Shown here in pieces: positions 60,725 to 64,000 of a DNA stretch of 64,000 bases; position 1 is the stretch's first letter, and each line of letters begins with the position of its first letter. The notes beneath the pieces are model-generated. The model made no database searches. It saw only the letters and a program-made list of their open reading frames with translations, and was not told where the DNA came from. The position numbers and the translations under genes were made by a program. Origin of the DNA: Aminicenans sp964648465 (GTDB taxonomy: Bacteria > Acidobacteriota > Aminicenantia > Aminicenantales > Aminicenantaceae); NCBI GenBank assembly GCA_964648465.1, contig CAZYMU010000001.1:62001-126000 (forward strand). The letters run 5' to 3'.

Positions 60725-61808
60725 TAGAAGTCATTTTATGAATATAGATTGGATTCTTGTCAGTCTTCTACTGCTGAACTCAGCTATCGGTGTTGTTGCC
60801 ATTTACAGTAGCTCACTTTATTTGCCTGAAAATTATTGCCTGAAACAGATTATTTGGATCACTATTAGTTTGGTTTTGCTCTTTATTTTCTTGTCTATCG
60901 ATTATAATATTCTTGCTATATATTCTTTGTTTTTATATGTCTTATGTATTGTTCTTCTTGGATCAGTTTTAATTTTTGGGAATCTAATAGCCGGAACTAG
61001 AAGCTGGTTTAGATTGTTCTTTTTTCAAATCCAGCCCTCTGAAATTACAAAAATTGCTGTTATTCTTGTACTCTCACATATTTTTTCAAAATCCAAGAGA
61101 AGTAATTTATCCTGGAAACTGGGGTCTATTAGCAGTGTTATAGTGTTTATTCCTGTTGTCCTTATCTCTTTTCAGCCTGATTTGGGTACCGCATTAAGTT
61201 TTATTCTGATTTTTTTGGGAGCAATAATATTAACCGGAATAAATAGAAAAGCTCTAATTTTATTATTGATTTTTGCTTTGGTTCTTGGTTTTGCTGGTTG
61301 GAATTTCTTTTTGAAAGATTATCAAAAAAGCAGATTGATAACGCTTGTATCTTCAAATAAAGATCCTCTAGGATCAGGTTATCATGTACTTCAATCAAAA
61401 ATTGCAATTGGTTCAGGTGGATTTTCTGGAAAGGGTTACTTAAAAGGAACCCAAAGCCAGTTAAGATTTTTGCCAGCCAGACATACGGATTTTATATTCT
61501 CTGTCATAGGTGAGGAGTTTGGGTTTATTGGAGTTGTTCTCGCTGTGCTTGCCTTCTTCTTTTTTGTTAACAGACTTTTTAATTCTGTAAAAAGTTCAAA
61601 GGATAGGGCAGGGGTTTATATTATTTTTATGGTGTCGATGATGATTACATGCCAGTTTTTTATCAATGTATTGATGGCTATTGGGCTTTTTCCGATCACA
61701 GGGATTCCACTTCCTTTATTTAGCTACGGAGGGTCATCCTTACTTACAAATTATTTAGCGGTATCTCTGGTTTTAAATGTTAAAATGAGAAGGTTTGTAA
61801 ATCTATGA
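60717..61808 (+). CDS. rodA: SEDS-family peptidoglycan glycosyltransferase RodA
   Basis: A 363-residue, roughly ten-helix SEDS polymerase that makes glycan strands with PBP2. The start is ATG 60717 (MIDRSHFMNIDWIL), overlapping the mrdA stop and preceded by aggaag; an earlier in-frame ATG lies inside mrdA. Conserved parts are NLIAGTRSWFRLFFFQIQPSEITKIA, FQPDLGTALSF (with the key Asp region), GTQSQLRFLPARHTDFIFSVIGEEFGFIG and FPITGIPLPLFSYGGSSLLTNYLAV. Confidence 0.95.
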   Translation: MIDRSHFMNIDWILVSLLLLNSAIGVVAIYSSSLYLPENYCLKQIIWITISLVLLFIFLSIDYNILAIYSLFLYVLCIVLLGSVLIFGNLIAGTRSWFRLFFFQIQPSEITKIAVILVLSHIFSKSKRSNLSWKLGSISSVIVFIPVVLISFQPDLGTALSFILIFLGAIILTGINRKALILLLIFALVLGFAGWNFFLKDYQKSRLITLVSSNKDPLGSGYHVLQSKIAIGSGGFSGKGYLKGTQSQLRFLPARHTDFIFSVIGEEFGFIGVVLAVLAFFFFVNRLFNSVKSSKDRAGVYIIFMVSMMITCQFFINVLMAIGLFPITGIPLPLFSYGGSSLLTNYLAVSLVLNVKMRRFVNL

Positions 61809-61815
61809 TTTCTAG

Positions 61816-61845
61816 TGAATCATCCAAGTTCACTTGAATTATTCA
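61816..61845 (+). repeat. Palindrome related to the dispersed repeat ends
   Basis: TGAATCATCCAAGT and ACTTGAATTATTCA form a 14-bp stem with two mismatches, followed by TGAAAAAT. The arms match the palindrome at 25005-25033 (TGAATCATCCAGG...CCTGGATTATTA). It is the only feature between rodA and the next gene; a weak terminator or a solo repeat end are both possible. Confidence 0.5.
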
Positions 61846-61887
61846 TGAAAAATACCGATTCTATGAAACTAGTAAAATCATATCAAA

Positions 61888-64000
61888 ATGAATACTGACT
61901 TTGATTTTGAAAAGATCCTTGAAAATGTCCAAAAGCCAGGACGATATATAGGCGGCGAATGGAATGAAATAAGAAAAAATCCTGAGCTTGTTGAATCAAA
62001 AATTGCTCTTGTTTTTCCAGATCTGTATGAAATCGGAATGTCCTATCTTGGGCAGAAAATTCTTTACAGTATTTTAAACATGAAATCTTCAATACTTGCG
62101 GAAAGAGTATTTTCTCCCTGGATGGACTGTGAGAATGAGCTCCGGAAAAGAGATATCCCTCTTTTTTCAATTGAAAATAAAATTCCTCTTAATAAATTCG
62201 ATATATTAGGTTTTTCGCTTCTATATGAACTTAATTATTCCAACATATTGACAATTCTCGATCTAGGAAGAATTCCAATTTTTTCTTCTGAAAGAAATCT
62301 CAATTTTCCATTAGTGATAGCAGGAGGGCCTGCTGTATTCAACCCCGAACCTGTAGCTGATATTTTTGATTTATTTTTAGTTGGAGATGGGGAGGAAGCA
62401 TTTCTTGAAATTATTGAAAAATTTAAGATGTTGAAGGCTGAATTAAAGGAAAAAGATGCTGTCTTAAAAGAAATGGCAAAAATAAAAGGGGTTTATGTCC
62501 CATCTCTATATACTTCTTACAAACCGTATAATTCGTTCCTGCTTGCTGAAAAGCCAGGAAGTGGTGTTCCTGCTAACATTGAAAAGAGAGTGATGTTTCC
62601 TTTTCATAAAGCTCCATTTCCAGATAAAATTATTGTCCCCAATATCAGTGCAATTTTTAACAGGATTGCTGTTGAGGTTGCCCGTGGATGCCCCCAGAAT
62701 TGTAGATTCTGTCAGGCTAGGAACATATATTTTCCTCACAGAATAAGACGTCCTTCCTTTATTATAAAAAAAGTTATGAGCAATATGCAATCAACTGGTT
62801 ATGAAGATGTTTCACTTGCAGCTCTTTCTGTTGGAGATTATCCTTATCTTAATGAGCTGATTGATAACTTGATGAGAGAGCTTTATGAACAAAAAGTCTC
62901 CCTCTCATTGTCTTCTTTAAGACCCGAATGTCTGAGTTCGGATATTGCTGAAAACATAATCAAAGTAAGGAAGACTGGATTTACGCTTGTCCCGGAGGCT
63001 GGGACAGAAAGATTGCGTCGGGTTATCAATAAACATCTGAATGACAATGATTTACAGGAAGCTTCGCGGAATGCCTTTTCACAAGGGTGGAGAAAGATCA
63101 AGCTCTATTTCATGGTCGGATTGCCAACAGAGGAAGAAGAAGATTTACAGGGAATTGTAGATTTGGTTGAGGAAATTATTGGAATAGGACGTGGAATTAT
63201 GAAAAGGCCGCCTATGATCAACCTCAGCGTATCATCGTTCATTCCAAAACCACATACACCCTTCCAGTGGCTAAAGATGGAAGATGAAATATCCCTAAAA
63301 GAAAAACACAAATTTCTCAAATCCAGGCTGAAAAAATATCCTTTTATTAGGTTTAAAAATCATTCTATAAAAAATTCCATTCTTGAAGCAGTTTTTTCAA
63401 GGGGAGACAGAAGTCTTTCATCAGTTTTATTAAGAGCTTGGAAAAATGGAGCAAGGTTTGACAGTTGGAACGATCTTTTTAATTTTTCTATATGGAAAAA
63501 AGCATTTGATTCTGAAAGTGTGGATTATTCGTTTTACCTTTCAGATTTGAAAAGAGATGCTATCCTGCCATGGGATCACATAGATACAGGCATCAAGAAG
63601 AGTCATCTTCTTAATGAGTTAGATAAAGCTCTAAAACAAGAAATCACTCTGCCCTGCAGTGAAAGAAAATGCAGTGAGTGTCAGGGCTGTTCTCTGTGGC
63701 AAATGCATGAAAAGAAATTTTCAGAGAAACTTAGTGTTCGCTCCATTCATAATCATTATATAGGAAAAGAAGCCAGGAGTATCTACCGTTATCGGGTCTC
63801 TTATTCAAAAGTTCAAAAGGCAAAATACTTATCTCACAATGATTTGAACAATATTATTCAAAGGAGTTTCAGAAGAGCAAATATCCCTGTTGTCTATTCA
63901 GAAGGATTTCACCCTAAAATGGTAATTGCTTTCCTCCCGGCTCTTCCGTTGGGGATGGAAGGAAAAGAAGAACTGTTTGAATTCAAATCACACTATTTTT
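61888..64000 (+). CDS. Radical SAM protein fused to a DUF2344 domain (3' partial)
   Basis: At least 704 residues, open at the window end. The N-terminal part resembles a B12-binding-like Rossmann domain (ALVFPDLYEIGMSYLGQKIL, LVIAGGPAVFNPEPVADIFDLFLVGDGEEAFLEI). The radical SAM core has C-x3-C-x2-C in ARGCPQNCRFCQARN and the later LSSLRPECLSSDI and GTERLRRVINKHLNDNDL segments. This is TIGR03960-like architecture. Near the end a DUF2344 (TIGR03936) domain starts (RYRVSYSKVQKAKYLSHNDLNNIIQRSFRRANIPVVYSEGFHPK). In other bacteria this gene lies between rod genes and RNase G/rplU; its role is unresolved. No RBS of note. Confidence 0.88.
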   Translation, partial: MNTDFDFEKILENVQKPGRYIGGEWNEIRKNPELVESKIALVFPDLYEIGMSYLGQKILYSILNMKSSILAERVFSPWMDCENELRKRDIPLFSIENKIPLNKFDILGFSLLYELNYSNILTILDLGRIPIFSSERNLNFPLVIAGGPAVFNPEPVADIFDLFLVGDGEEAFLEIIEKFKMLKAELKEKDAVLKEMAKIKGVYVPSLYTSYKPYNSFLLAEKPGSGVPANIEKRVMFPFHKAPFPDKIIVPNISAIFNRIAVEVARGCPQNCRFCQARNIYFPHRIRRPSFIIKKVMSNMQSTGYEDVSLAALSVGDYPYLNELIDNLMRELYEQKVSLSLSSLRPECLSSDIAENIIKVRKTGFTLVPEAGTERLRRVINKHLNDNDLQEASRNAFSQGWRKIKLYFMVGLPTEEEEDLQGIVDLVEEIIGIGRGIMKRPPMINLSVSSFIPKPHTPFQWLKMEDEISLKEKHKFLKSRLKKYPFIRFKNHSIKNSILEAVFSRGDRSLSSVLLRAWKNGARFDSWNDLFNFSIWKKAFDSESVDYSFYLSDLKRDAILPWDHIDTGIKKSHLLNELDKALKQEITLPCSERKCSECQGCSLWQMHEKKFSEKLSVRSIHNHYIGKEARSIYRYRVSYSKVQKAKYLSHNDLNNIIQRSFRRANIPVVYSEGFHPKMVIAFLPALPLGMEGKEELFEFKSHYF

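Overview
This 64 kb window is a dense, AT-rich bacterial chromosome segment (mostly about 35-40% G+C by eye) from an anaerobic or microaerophilic diderm. The diderm call rests on two outer-membrane barrel proteins, LPS heptose genes and rod-shape genes. Anaerobic features are a Cys-type formate dehydrogenase, a tungsten/molybdenum aldehyde oxidoreductase and extensive Fe-S enzymes. The gene mix would fit a candidate-phylum lineage near Acidobacteriota such as Aminicenantes, but that is a low-confidence inference from gene content. No complete transposase, prophage or CRISPR array was seen.

Layout. 0-12.1 kb: a Mo/W-cofactor neighbourhood: porin, mobA, a three-gene formate dehydrogenase operon with a HydB/HydG-like electron-transfer module, a NifU-type scaffold, a TonB receptor behind a structured leader, a THEP1-like NTPase and an AOR with a near-perfect sigma-70 promoter. 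12.1-16.8 kb: an oxo-acid semialdehyde dehydrogenase, then a deoxynucleoside kinase followed by panB-panC-panD. 16.8-24.7 kb: a leftward uvrB-uvrC-secA-guaB run. 24.7-26.1 kb: a bactofilin gene embedded in dispersed repeats. 26.1-29.3 kb: a relatively GC-rich block of ECF sigma, anti-sigma and HEAT-repeat protein, then tRNA-Gly and a LipM-like gene. 31.2-37.2 kb: two divergent ECF systems, one with DUF4097 and small membrane proteins, the other with an HtrA-like protein that has lost its catalytic His and Asp. 37.2-41 kb: TrmH, a methyltransferase and an ADP-heptose/heptosyltransferase set. 41-50.6 kb: tRNA-Leu, a glutamine synthetase homologue, a C69 dipeptidase and TCA genes (mdh, icd, acnB). 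50.8-56.1 kb: an EF-Tu domain-2-like protein, an M23 peptidase, def-fmt, a PqqD-like protein and an OPT transporter. 56.5-64 kb: mreB-mreC-mreD-mrdA-rodA and a radical SAM gene that runs off the window.

Two kinds of structure lie outside the ordinary genes. First, several gaps hold short decayed coding remnants recognisable by translation: a fumarase beta N-terminus in frame behind the mdh stop codon, a short-chain dehydrogenase C-terminus, a HEAT-repeat tail, an outer-membrane barrel tail and a probable binding-module tail. Second, a dispersed modular repeat family recurs at about 24.8-26.0, 43.3-43.6, 46.5-46.7, 56.2-56.4 and 61.8 kb. It has palindromic ends, a strong nested hairpin module and a separate roughly 200 bp module. 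This family, the structured leader of the TonB gene, the shared sigma-E-like promoters of two ECF genes, and the HtrA-like pseudoprotease operon are the best candidates for something undescribed. All calls come from reading the sequence by eye; no database search was made.
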